Under the pieces are notes generated by a model. It was not told where the DNA came from and made no database searches. It was given only the letters and a program-made list of their open reading frames with translations. Below, piece by piece: positions 26,661-34,112 of a DNA stretch of 64,000 bases. The position numbers and the translations under genes were made by a program. The stretch is from DASUTB01 sp036374835 (lineage in GTDB: Bacteria; Actinomycetota; Actinomycetes; Jiangellales; Jiangellaceae). The first letter of the stretch is position 1; every line of letters starts with the position of its first letter. The stretch lies in assembly GCA_036374835.1 (NCBI GenBank), contig DASUTB010000035.1, forward strand, positions 1-64,000, written 5' to 3'.

Positions 26661-27341
26661 CTACCCGGCCGGATCAACCCGGACATGGGCGAGTACCGCG
26701 TCGAGGGCGGGCGGAACCTCGTCCAGGTCGACCACTTCGGTGAGCAATCGCGCGTACCGAAGATTGCGGCGCGAGCCGGAGCGGAGGAAGCGGTGCATCT
26801 GTGCGTGCACGTCCTCGCCCCGCCAGGCCGGCTGTCTCTGCAGGGTGCGGAACGAGCCGAGGTCGCCTTGCGAGTGGAACAGCTCCTCGACGTTCGGCGG
26901 GCCGACCGCGCGCAGTAGCTCGTCTTCCAAGTCGTCGACGCACACGTAGAAGCCGAACCGCTCCATCTCCTCACGAGTCTTCGGCGAGCCGATCCCGGCA
27001 ATGGCCAGACCGCGCCGGAAGAACTCCTCCTCAGCGGCGTCGCACAGACCGGCGAGCCGGACGTCCGTTCCGGCCGGGCCGAAGCTCGTCAAGTAGCGCA
27101 CGACCGCATGCGCGCCGCCCATCGGGACGACGACCACGCCCTCGGCATCGAGGTCGCGGCCGCGCCGGACCGCCAGCGTCTCGACGGCGATCTGGTCGCT
27201 CACACCCTCGACCAGGACGATGGCCGACGCACCGTCCACCTTGTCCAGCGCTCGCGCCGTCGCCTCGGTCGCCGCTGCGGGCCCGTTCACATAGCCGGCC
27301 AGGACCTTGCGCGCCAAATCGCGACGCGTCGCTACGTCCAT
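26661..27341 (-). CDS. Stand-alone TOPRIM-domain protein (OLD-nuclease-like)
   Basis: A 226-residue protein built around a TOPRIM fold like the C-terminal catalytic half of OLD-family nucleases. The first acidic motif is IVLVEGVSDQIA with Glu45; then come the LAGLCDAAEEE strand and FYVCVDDLEDELL, typical of OLD-type TOPRIM. The ABC-ATPase half of OLD proteins is absent, and no ATPase gene is adjacent. The activity may be nuclease or nucleotidyl transfer; neither can be assigned. ATG at 27341 is chosen because the upstream in-frame residues (to 27491) look non-coding. It follows the MFS gene's start by 55 bases and is divergent from the GNAT gene. Confidence 0.87.
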   Translation of the reverse strand: MDVATRRDLARKVLAGYVNGPAAATEATARALDKVDGASAIVLVEGVSDQIAVETLAVRRGRDLDAEGVVVVPMGGAHAVVRYLTSFGPAGTDVRLAGLCDAAEEEFFRRGLAIAGIGSPKTREEMERFGFYVCVDDLEDELLRAVGPPNVEELFHSQGDLGSFRTLQRQPAWRGEDVHAQMHRFLRSGSRRNLRYARLLTEVVDLDEVPPALDAVLAHVRVDPAG

Positions 27342-27489
27342 ATGTGAATCCCGGCGTCCCACGGATACCAGGGTATGCTCCCGGACACGGATGGCCCGAA
27401 CGACTTTCGGGTTGCCCGACACACTCGCTTTGCGGCCGGTGGCGCAAAATGCGTGGAGCGATGTCGCAAAGTTCTGCGACCATCCGAAC

Positions 27490-27981
27490 ATGTCGATGGC
27501 TGATCTCGAGATCTATCGGGCGACGACCGCGGACTGGCGTGCCGTGCGCGACATCCGGTTGCGCGCACTCACCGATGCGCCGGAAGCGTTCGGGTCGACG
27601 TACGCCCGGGAAGTGGCGTTCACCGAGGACGACTGGACGCGGCGCCTGGCGAGCGAAGACAGCGCCACGTTCCTCGGCCGGTTGGGCGGCCGGCCGGTCG
27701 GCATCATCGGCGGATGGCGGGACGGCGCGGGCATAGAGCTCGTCTCGATGTGGGTCGATCCGGCGGCACGTGGCAAAGGCGTGGCCAAACCGCTCATCGA
27801 CGCCGTCGTCACCTGGGGCGCCGCCATCGGTGAAAAGCGGGTGCACCTATGGGTTACTGCGGGCAACGACGCGGCGTACACGCTCTACGAACGGTGCGGT
27901 TTCGTCGATACCGGCGAGCGCCAGCCGTTGCCGTCCAACCCGGATTTGACCGAGATCGGCATGGAGCGGACCCTCCCATGA
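27490..27981 (+). CDS. GNAT family N-acetyltransferase
   Basis: A 163-residue single-domain acetyltransferase. Motif A, the acetyl-CoA pyrophosphate loop, appears in VDPAARGKGVAKPLID (R-G-K-G-V-A), and motif B includes LWVTAGNDAAYTLYERCGF, a standard GNAT ending. The acceptor could be a small amine, antibiotic or protein N-terminus. Two possible ATG starts (27490 and 27496) lie 6 bases apart. Its TGA abuts the TGA of the convergent ABC exporter gene with no base between, inside a CATGATCATG palindrome. Confidence 0.92.
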   Translation: MSMADLEIYRATTADWRAVRDIRLRALTDAPEAFGSTYAREVAFTEDDWTRRLASEDSATFLGRLGGRPVGIIGGWRDGAGIELVSMWVDPAARGKGVAKPLIDAVVTWGAAIGEKRVHLWVTAGNDAAYTLYERCGFVDTGERQPLPSNPDLTEIGMERTLP

Positions 27982-30039
27982 TCATGAAAGGGGCAGCGCG
28001 TCGGCGGCGAACTGTTCGTGGTAGAGCCGCGCGTACAGGCCGCCGCGCTCGAGCAACTCGGCGTGGGTCCCCTGCTCGACCAGGCGGCCGTCCTGCAGGC
28101 CGAGGATCATATCCGCGTTCATGATCGTCGACAGGCGGTGTGCGATCGCAAGCGTCGTCCGTCCGGCCATCGCCCGCTCCAGCGCCTCCTGGACGAGCCG
28201 TTCGGTCGCCGTGTCAAGTGCGCTGGTCGCCTCGTCCAGAATGAGGATTCTCGGATCCTTCAGGAACACGCGTGCAAGGGCGAGCCGCTGCTTCTCGCCG
28301 CCCGAGAGCCGGTAACCGCGCTCCCCCACCATCGTGTCGTAACGATGGTCGAATCCCATGATCCGGTCGTGGATGTTCGCGTCCCGACCCGCCTCGACGA
28401 GTTCCTCGTCGGATGCTTCCGGCCGCGCGTACCGCAGATTCTCCGCGATCGTGCCGTGAAACAGGTACGGCTCTTGGGTGACGACCCCGACAACGTCTCC
28501 CAGTGACGACATCGTGACGTCTCGCACATCCTGACCGTCGATCAGCACGGCGCCATGGGTCACCTCGTGCAGCCGTGGGATGAGATAGGTCATCGTGGTC
28601 TTGCCCGAGCCGGACGGCCCGACAACGGCGGCGAGCCGGCCTGGTTCGATCCGCACCGAGACGCCGCGCAGCGCCCAACCACCATTGAACGGCTTGTTCG
28701 GGTCTACCTCGGGACGGCCGTCCCGATCCGTCGGCGCCGACACGATGCGCTCGCCCTGGCGCTCGTCGCTGGCGGCTTCGTCCGCCAGTACGGCGCTGTC
28801 CGATGCGGTGTTGCCGGGTTCGGCGTCGTCGCCGGTCCGCCACGGACCGCCCAGCCGGGCGCCGTCCTCCGTCACACCGAGGGAGACGTCACCCCCAGGG
28901 CGGCGGCGCGGCGTGCGGCCTCCGGCATCGGCGGCCAGCGTGCGGGGCTCCGGATAGCGGAACCAGACGTCGCGGAACTCCACCTCGCCTCGGACATCGT
29001 GGGTATCGAGCGCGATCGCATCGGCGCGGTCCTGGATCGCCGGTTCCAGGTCGAGGTACTCGAACAGGCGGGCGAACAGAGCGAGCGAGGTCTGAACGTC
29101 GAGACTCACCCGCATGAGCTGCATCAGCGGCATCTGCAGCCTTGCCTGCAGGGTGGTGAACGCGACGATCGTTCCCGCGGTCAGCCCGCCGGCGCCGCCT
29201 GCGACGATGTAACCGGCGACGAGGTAGACGACCGCCGGGGTGACGGCGAAGAACGTGCTGACCATCGCCAGGTACGACTGGCCGGTCATGCGCTGCCTGA
29301 GTTGGAGCCGGGTCTGCCGCCGGTTCTCTTCCCGGTAGCGCTCGGCCTCGGACTCCGCGCGGTTGAACACCTTGGCCAGGAGGATGCCGGACACGCTCAG
29401 CGCTTCCTCGGTCATCGCCGTCATCTCCGACAGCGACTCCTGGGTCTTGCGGGCAAGCCGCTGGCGCCGCCGTCCCACTCTGATCTGCAACACGATGAAC
29501 AGCGGCATGAGAATCAGCGTGATGATCGTCAGCTGCCACGAGAGGATCACCATCGCGATGAACGCGGCGGCGACCGTCACGACGTTGGACAGGATCGCGG
29601 TGGCCGTTGTCGTCAGCACGTTGCGAACGCCGGCGACGTCGTTCGCGAGCCGGGACTGGATCGCGCCGGTCTTGGTCGAGGTGAAGAAGGCCAGTTCCAT
29701 TCGCTGCAAATGGTTGAACAGATCGACGCGAAGGTCGGCCATCGCCTCGTTGCCGACGCGTGTCGTCAGATAGGTCTGCCCGATGCCGATGAGCGCGGAC
29801 ACGATCGGGATCGCGATGAGGCCGCCGACGAGCCACCGGAGCAGGTCGAGGTCCGGCTCACCACCACCGGCCGGGAAAAGCGCGTCGTCGAACACGCTCT
29901 GCACCAGGAACGGTGCCAGCGACGTCAGGCCGGCGCTGGTGACGACCGCAATGCCGACGGCCGCGAGCCACCACTTGTACGGCGCGAGCAGGCGCACGAT
30001 CCGCGGGATGACCGGATTACTGGTTTCGGCTGTCGTCAT
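27982..30039 (-). CDS. ABC exporter, fused permease and ATPase, with unusual insert
   Basis: A 685-residue half-transporter of the ABCB type, acting as a dimer in the membrane. Six membrane helices lie in about 1-320. The nucleotide-binding domain has the A-loop Tyr362 (WFRYPE), Walker A GPSGSGKTT, signature LSGGEKQR, Walker B ILILDEAT and switch His in IAHRL. Between the A-loop and the next strand (GGWALRGVS, about 455) sits a low-complexity hydrophilic insert of some 85 residues rich in Asp, Gly, Arg and Ala, absent from ordinary family members. The ATG at 30039 has AAGG just upstream and is preferred over 30075. The substrate is not predictable. Confidence 0.92.
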   Translation of the reverse strand: MTTAETSNPVIPRIVRLLAPYKWWLAAVGIAVVTSAGLTSLAPFLVQSVFDDALFPAGGGEPDLDLLRWLVGGLIAIPIVSALIGIGQTYLTTRVGNEAMADLRVDLFNHLQRMELAFFTSTKTGAIQSRLANDVAGVRNVLTTTATAILSNVVTVAAAFIAMVILSWQLTIITLILMPLFIVLQIRVGRRRQRLARKTQESLSEMTAMTEEALSVSGILLAKVFNRAESEAERYREENRRQTRLQLRQRMTGQSYLAMVSTFFAVTPAVVYLVAGYIVAGGAGGLTAGTIVAFTTLQARLQMPLMQLMRVSLDVQTSLALFARLFEYLDLEPAIQDRADAIALDTHDVRGEVEFRDVWFRYPEPRTLAADAGGRTPRRRPGGDVSLGVTEDGARLGGPWRTGDDAEPGNTASDSAVLADEAASDERQGERIVSAPTDRDGRPEVDPNKPFNGGWALRGVSVRIEPGRLAAVVGPSGSGKTTMTYLIPRLHEVTHGAVLIDGQDVRDVTMSSLGDVVGVVTQEPYLFHGTIAENLRYARPEASDEELVEAGRDANIHDRIMGFDHRYDTMVGERGYRLSGGEKQRLALARVFLKDPRILILDEATSALDTATERLVQEALERAMAGRTTLAIAHRLSTIMNADMILGLQDGRLVEQGTHAELLERGGLYARLYHEQFAADALPLS

Positions 30040-30102
30040 ACCTTGATACTGCCGCGACCGCCAAGGACCCGGCATCGAATCATAAAACGATCGCGCACAG
30101 CA

Positions 30103-30155
30103 GAATGATCACATAAACGACCCCGCGCACCGCTTAACGACCCGTCAACGGGTAG
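30103..30155 (+). repeat. 53-bp intergenic repeat, full copy
   Basis: This copy matches the copy at 56550-56602 at 49 of 53 positions by hand alignment, with head GAATGATCACA and the hairpin core GACCCGTCAACGGGT. Unlike most copies its head does not abut a gene end: it lies 63 bases upstream of the ABC exporter start, with the hairpin end facing the 3' end of the DUF1707 gene. Confidence 0.8.
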
Positions 30156-30189
30156 GCATGCGGTACAAGCGGCACATCCGGAGTCGATC

Positions 30190-30807
30190 TCACGGTTTGC
30201 GCTGTACGGCGACGCCGCCGAAGATCGCCTTGCCGGTCACGCGGACGACCGGCGACCCGGCCGGAGGCTGTTCGTTCTCAGCATTGCCGGCGAAGCCGCC
30301 GAAGATGCCCACGCCGTCGATGACGACGGCGATATCGGGCGGGACGACGACCTGCACACCACCGAAGACCGCCTTGGTCTCGATGACGACCTCGGGTTCC
30401 TCCAGTGTCGCCTTGCGAAGATCCAGATCCGCTCCGCCGAAGACGACCTTGACGCGGTACCGCTTCGGGACGACCCACTGCCCGCGCCGTTGAATGCCGC
30501 CGAAGATCGCCTTTGACGACCGCGAACCGGGCGTACCACCGACGCGCTTACCACTTTCATCGCGCCCGGGTCGCCGCACCGGTGCCGCATCGGTGAGGCG
30601 CTCGAGCTCCGCGACATCGGGCAGATCGCCGACCACCGGTTCGATCTCGCCGTACGTCTTGGCCCGGTAGAGCTGGTCGAGGCGCTCGTCGAGCTCGTCC
30701 AGGGTGAGCCGCCCGTCGGCCGCTGCGGACCGCAATACTTCGGCGACTCGGTCTCGGTCCTGGTCCGACGCCCGCAGCGCCCGTCTGTCTCGCTCCCCTG
30801 TCGTCAC
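30190..30807 (-). CDS. DUF1707 and LiaF-like C-terminal domain protein
   Basis: A 205-residue cytoplasmic protein. The N-terminal DUF1707 domain (LRASDQDRDRVAEVLRSA, LTLDELDERL; about 9-60) is joined by a flexible linker to a beta-rich domain like the C-terminus of LiaF/cell-wall-active-antibiotic response proteins (KVVFGGADLDLRKA, KAVFGGVQVVVPPD, GIFGGF). The repeated A/V/I-F-G-G strands are characteristic. LiaF-type domains modulate envelope-stress signalling, so a related role is possible, but no partner kinase is adjacent. The GTG at 30807 starts directly before the domain; the longer frame to 30843 adds no recognisable sequence. Confidence 0.85.
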   Translation of the reverse strand: MTTGERDRRALRASDQDRDRVAEVLRSAAADGRLTLDELDERLDQLYRAKTYGEIEPVVGDLPDVAELERLTDAAPVRRPGRDESGKRVGGTPGSRSSKAIFGGIQRRGQWVVPKRYRVKVVFGGADLDLRKATLEEPEVVIETKAVFGGVQVVVPPDIAVVIDGVGIFGGFAGNAENEQPPAGSPVVRVTGKAIFGGVAVQRKP

Positions 30808-30879
30808 GCTGCCCACCTTAGGCCCGGCGCCTCCGCGCACCAAGAGCGTACGCCCCGGACCAGCGTGCCGACGCGGCGC

Positions 30880-31326
30880 TCACGTCTCGTCTTCCCGGTC
30901 CAGGTTGGCCATCAGCTTGTCCACCGTGGCACGCAGCTGATCGATCTCGGCTTCGGGTATTCCGGACCGGAAACACTGGTCGAACGCCAGTGCGGCCTCC
31001 CGGAGCCGCAGGAATGCGTCCTCGCCGCTGCGGGTTAGCTCGATGAGGTGAACACGCCGATTGTCCGGGTCGCGCCTACGCACGATGAGCCCGCTGGCCT
31101 CCATGCCGGCAAGATGATGCGTCAGCGTGGCCTCCTGTATTCCGACCGCGCTCGCGATCTCGCGCTGGTTCGCCTTGGGTCGCTGCTTGAGCGCGAGCAG
31201 GATCTGCCACTTCGACCGCGATCCGCCGGCGCGGGCCAACGCCGCGTCGAAGCTCCGGCTCACCTTGTTGCCCACGTCCAAGAGCACTCGCCCGAGCGGG
31301 GCTTCGCGATGTGGGTCCGGGTCCAT
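30880..31326 (-). CDS. MarR-family transcriptional regulator
   Basis: A 148-residue winged-helix dimeric repressor. The DNA-binding part runs ANQREIASAVGIQEATLTHH followed by the wing RRRDPDNRRVHLIELT, the classic MarR wing with its D-x-R motif. It is divergent from the FAD-dependent oxidoreductase across 171 AT-rich bases and probably controls that gene and itself in response to a phenolic or other small effector, as MarR proteins often do. Confidence 0.93.
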   Translation of the reverse strand: MDPDPHREAPLGRVLLDVGNKVSRSFDAALARAGGSRSKWQILLALKQRPKANQREIASAVGIQEATLTHHLAGMEASGLIVRRRDPDNRRVHLIELTRSGEDAFLRLREAALAFDQCFRSGIPEAEIDQLRATVDKLMANLDREDET

Positions 31327-31365
31327 GGCGGCACCTTAGCCGATACCGGCCTGAACTCTAAGTAT

Positions 31366-31394
31366 TTGATTGCTAATGCTTCGACGTCTATGGT
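31366..31394 (+). promoter_or_regulatory. Putative promoter of the FAD oxidoreductase gene
   Basis: TTGATT (31366-31371) and TATGGT (31389-31394) are spaced by 17 bases in an AT-rich patch between the divergent MarR and oxidoreductase genes. The spacing and sequences fit a housekeeping promoter. A MarR operator is expected to overlap it, but no perfect dyad is seen. Confidence 0.45.
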
Positions 31395-31497
31395 TTATAT
31401 TGCGTCGCGGTGTCGAATTCATCGCACGCGGTTCGACGTAGGTGTGAGGGCGAAACGCGTCCGAATACCCAGCAAACCTGGCTAGGGAGGAACCCCA

Positions 31498-32877
31498 GTG
31501 GCTACAGACCCCATGGCGACCGCTATCGAGCGGTTGCGGAACGAGTTCGGCGGGGCGCTCGTCGAGCCTGACCATCAGGATTACGACACCGCCCGTGCGG
31601 TGGTCTACGGCATGTTCGACCCGCACCCGGCGGCGATTCTGCGGCCCACCAGCGCTGCACAGGTCGCCGTCGCGGTGACGGTGGCGAACGAGCTCGGCGT
31701 CCCGCTCGCGGTGCGAAGCGGTGGGCACAGCACGGCCGGGCTCAGCGGCGGCGACGGCGCCATCGTGCTGGATCTTCGCGAGATGAAGGCGCTCGAGATC
31801 GACACGGGGAACCGGACGGCATGGGCGCAGACTGGCCTGACCGCCGGCGAGTACACCGCGGCGGTGGGTGAGCACGGCCTTGCCACCGGCTTCGGCGACA
31901 CCGGCTCGGTCGGCATCGGCGGGCTCGTGACCGGCGGCGGCGTGGGGTTCCTGAGCCGCAAGTTCGGACTCACCATCGACGATGTCGTGGCCGCCGAGGT
32001 GGTCACGGCCAGCGGGCAGGTCCTCGAGGTGGACGGCCGGGTGCATCCGGACCTGTACTGGGCCATCCGGGGCGGCGGTGGCAACTTCGGCGTCCTCACC
32101 CGGCTGAAGTTCCGGCTGCACGACGTGCCGTCGGTCGTCGGCGGCATGCTCATCCTGCCGGCGACGCCCGACGTGATCGAGGGCGCAGTGGCGGCCGCGA
32201 ACGCCGCCCCGGAGGAGCTGTCGGCGATCATCAACGTCATGACGGCACCACCGATGCCGTTCATACCGGAGCACGTCCACGGACAGCTGGTCGCGATGCT
32301 GCTGATCTGCCACGCGGGCCGTGCGGACGAGGGCGAACGAGCCGTCGCGCCGTTCCGTGCCTTGGCCGAGCCACTGGCGGATCAACTAGCGCCGATCACC
32401 TATCCGGAGATGTTCCCTCCCGAACCCGAGGGCTATCGGCCGATCGCGGTCGCCCGAAACCTGTTCATGGACGCGGTCGATGCGGACAGCGCGAAGCTGA
32501 TCGTCGACCGGCTCGAGTCGGCCACCGCGATGATGCGGGTGGTGCAGATCCGGGTGCTCGGCGGGGCCGTATCCCGCGTGCCCGCGGACGCGACCGCCTA
32601 CGCGCACCGCGGGCAGCCGATCATGGCCAACGTCGCCGCGATGTACCAGGACCTGAATGAGACTGCCACTCACGAAGCCTGGACCGACAAGGTGGCGGCC
32701 GAACTCCGCAACGGCCCCGCCGCCTACGTGAATTTCGTCGGTGACGAGGGCCCGGACCGGGTCCGCGACGCCTACCCCGGCCCGACGTGGGATCGCCTCC
32801 GCGAGATCAAGCGCCGGTACGACCCGGCCAACGTGTTCCGGTCGAACCAGAATATTCCGCCCGCGGAGCACAGCTAG
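31498..32877 (+). CDS. FAD-binding oxidoreductase, berberine-bridge-enzyme type
   Basis: A 459-residue flavoprotein of the PCMH/BBE family, which oxidises alcohols, sugars or alkaloid-like substrates. The N-terminal FAD domain contains RSGGHSTAG, whose His is the site of 8-alpha-histidyl FAD attachment, and GIGGLVTGGGVGFLSRK. The following stretch reads GLTIDDVVAAEVV; bicovalent members have Cys where Ile stands, so the flavin here is probably held by the His alone. The C-terminus carries the BBE element (AAYVNFVGDEG, YDPANVFRSNQNI). The GTG start has a strong GGAGGAA. It is divergent from, and probably regulated by, the MarR gene. Confidence 0.93.
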   Translation: MATDPMATAIERLRNEFGGALVEPDHQDYDTARAVVYGMFDPHPAAILRPTSAAQVAVAVTVANELGVPLAVRSGGHSTAGLSGGDGAIVLDLREMKALEIDTGNRTAWAQTGLTAGEYTAAVGEHGLATGFGDTGSVGIGGLVTGGGVGFLSRKFGLTIDDVVAAEVVTASGQVLEVDGRVHPDLYWAIRGGGGNFGVLTRLKFRLHDVPSVVGGMLILPATPDVIEGAVAAANAAPEELSAIINVMTAPPMPFIPEHVHGQLVAMLLICHAGRADEGERAVAPFRALAEPLADQLAPITYPEMFPPEPEGYRPIAVARNLFMDAVDADSAKLIVDRLESATAMMRVVQIRVLGGAVSRVPADATAYAHRGQPIMANVAAMYQDLNETATHEAWTDKVAAELRNGPAAYVNFVGDEGPDRVRDAYPGPTWDRLREIKRRYDPANVFRSNQNIPPAEHS

Positions 32878-32896
32878 CGACCTTTGTAACGGTTAG

Positions 32897-32949
32897 CGAC
32901 CCGTCGATGGGTCGCTAACCGGCACAGAGGGTCGTTAACGTGGTCATTC
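32897..32949 (-). repeat. 53-bp intergenic repeat, diverged full copy
   Basis: The unit lies on the minus strand with head GAATGACCACG starting 8 bases past the serpin stop. By hand alignment it matches about 40 of 53 positions of the 56550 copy with no length change, and it keeps the hairpin core as GACCCATCGACGGGTC. It fills the gap between the convergent oxidoreductase and serpin genes. Confidence 0.75.
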
Positions 32950-32957
32950 TCAGGGTG

Positions 32958-34016
32958 TCACGGTTCCTCGACGCGGGCGAGGAAGAAGATGGCGCCGGAC
33001 CGGTGCCGGACCAGCACGTGGAACGGACGGTCGACGTGGAATCTGATGGGCACCGCGGTGTCCAATGACGTCAGCTTCATCATGACGGCGGTGGCCGCCG
33101 CTCCCTCGAAGCCCTGCTCGTCCACGTCGAGCACGGCCTTGTGCAGTACCTGGTCGATCGCGAACGGCTCGTCGCTGATTCCGGAGAAGTCGGCGCCGTC
33201 GACGAAGGCGGTCACGACTCCGAGCTGAGCCAGCGCATCGTTCAGCGGGCAGTCGGTTTCGATGCGAAAGCGCGGCAGGGCCATGTCGACCTTGCGGGAC
33301 GCCGCGGCGTCGTGCAGGGCCGCCACAGCCTCGGCGGTCAGTACCGCCGCGTCGGAGTCGGGCAACAGCACGTCCGCGCTGAGTCCTCCCTCCGCCGGCA
33401 GGCTCACCATCCGCCATCCGGCCGCGGCGGCGTAGCGAAAGCGCTCCTCGAGCCGCATCTGTGGGACGTCACGCGTCCCGCTCGGTGCGTGGAAGGGGCG
33501 GGGACGGGTCGCGCCCTCGCCGAACGGGTTGCTCCACGCCGCCTTGAGATACAGCGCGTTGACGATCGCCGCCGCGGTCAATGCGTGCACCGCACCCGCC
33601 GGCACCAGTTCGGAGATCAGCCCGCGCGTCACGTCCTCGACCTCACTGTTGATCTTCCGGCGGGAGCCCTCCGGATCGTGTTCGAAGTCCGCGACACGCA
33701 GCCCGCCACCGGGCCACGACAGCACCTTCTGCTGGTACGCCTCGTGGAAGGTCAACCCTTGGCGCATCCACAGCGAATTGGCGACGGCGATCTCCGCATC
33801 CGCGAGCGTCGATGCCTCGGCGAGCAGTGCGGCCGTCCCCTCGAGCTCTCCGCCCGGAGCCAGGACCGCCGCCAGCTCGTCGTACGTCCGGCCACGTGCA
33901 CCCGCCGCCGCGATGCCGAGCGCGGATACCACCGAATAAGGCGACCACACGACGTTTCCGTCGGCGGGCAGCTCGTGATGGAGATTGAGCGCGTACTCCA
34001 GGTGCGACCGGTCCAT
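32958..34016 (-). CDS. Serpin family protein
   Basis: A 352-residue serpin, a suicide inhibitor of serine or cysteine proteases. It opens with NVVWSPYSVVSALGIAAAGA, a core serpin helix, and contains VNALYLKAAWSNPF. The hinge is E-Q-G-F-E-G-A-A-A-T at about 299-308 and the closing strand is VPIRFHVDRPFHVLV. The small-residue hinge implies an inhibitory serpin, though P14 is Phe where Thr or Ser is usual. The exposed loop (AVMMKLTSLDT) holds the bait residue. No signal peptide is visible, so it acts inside the cell unless exported unconventionally. The frame runs far upstream (to 35234) only as antisense of tldD; the ATG at 34016 is the start. Confidence 0.93.
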   Translation of the reverse strand: MDRSHLEYALNLHHELPADGNVVWSPYSVVSALGIAAAGARGRTYDELAAVLAPGGELEGTAALLAEASTLADAEIAVANSLWMRQGLTFHEAYQQKVLSWPGGGLRVADFEHDPEGSRRKINSEVEDVTRGLISELVPAGAVHALTAAAIVNALYLKAAWSNPFGEGATRPRPFHAPSGTRDVPQMRLEERFRYAAAAGWRMVSLPAEGGLSADVLLPDSDAAVLTAEAVAALHDAAASRKVDMALPRFRIETDCPLNDALAQLGVVTAFVDGADFSGISDEPFAIDQVLHKAVLDVDEQGFEGAAATAVMMKLTSLDTAVPIRFHVDRPFHVLVRHRSGAIFFLARVEEP

Positions 34017-34112
34017 GTCGTAGAAGCATATGAGTGAATCGGTAGCTGATCGACGTCCCGCCCGGTACCTGCCTGGATTGGACGGTCGGTGCCGCGAGAT
34101 AGGCTCGCCTGC

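Noticed and set aside
28555..30108. Long plus-strand frame of over 500 codons
   Set aside because: It is the antisense of the ABC exporter, rich in Arg, Gly, His and Asp with no domain, a typical high-GC shadow frame.
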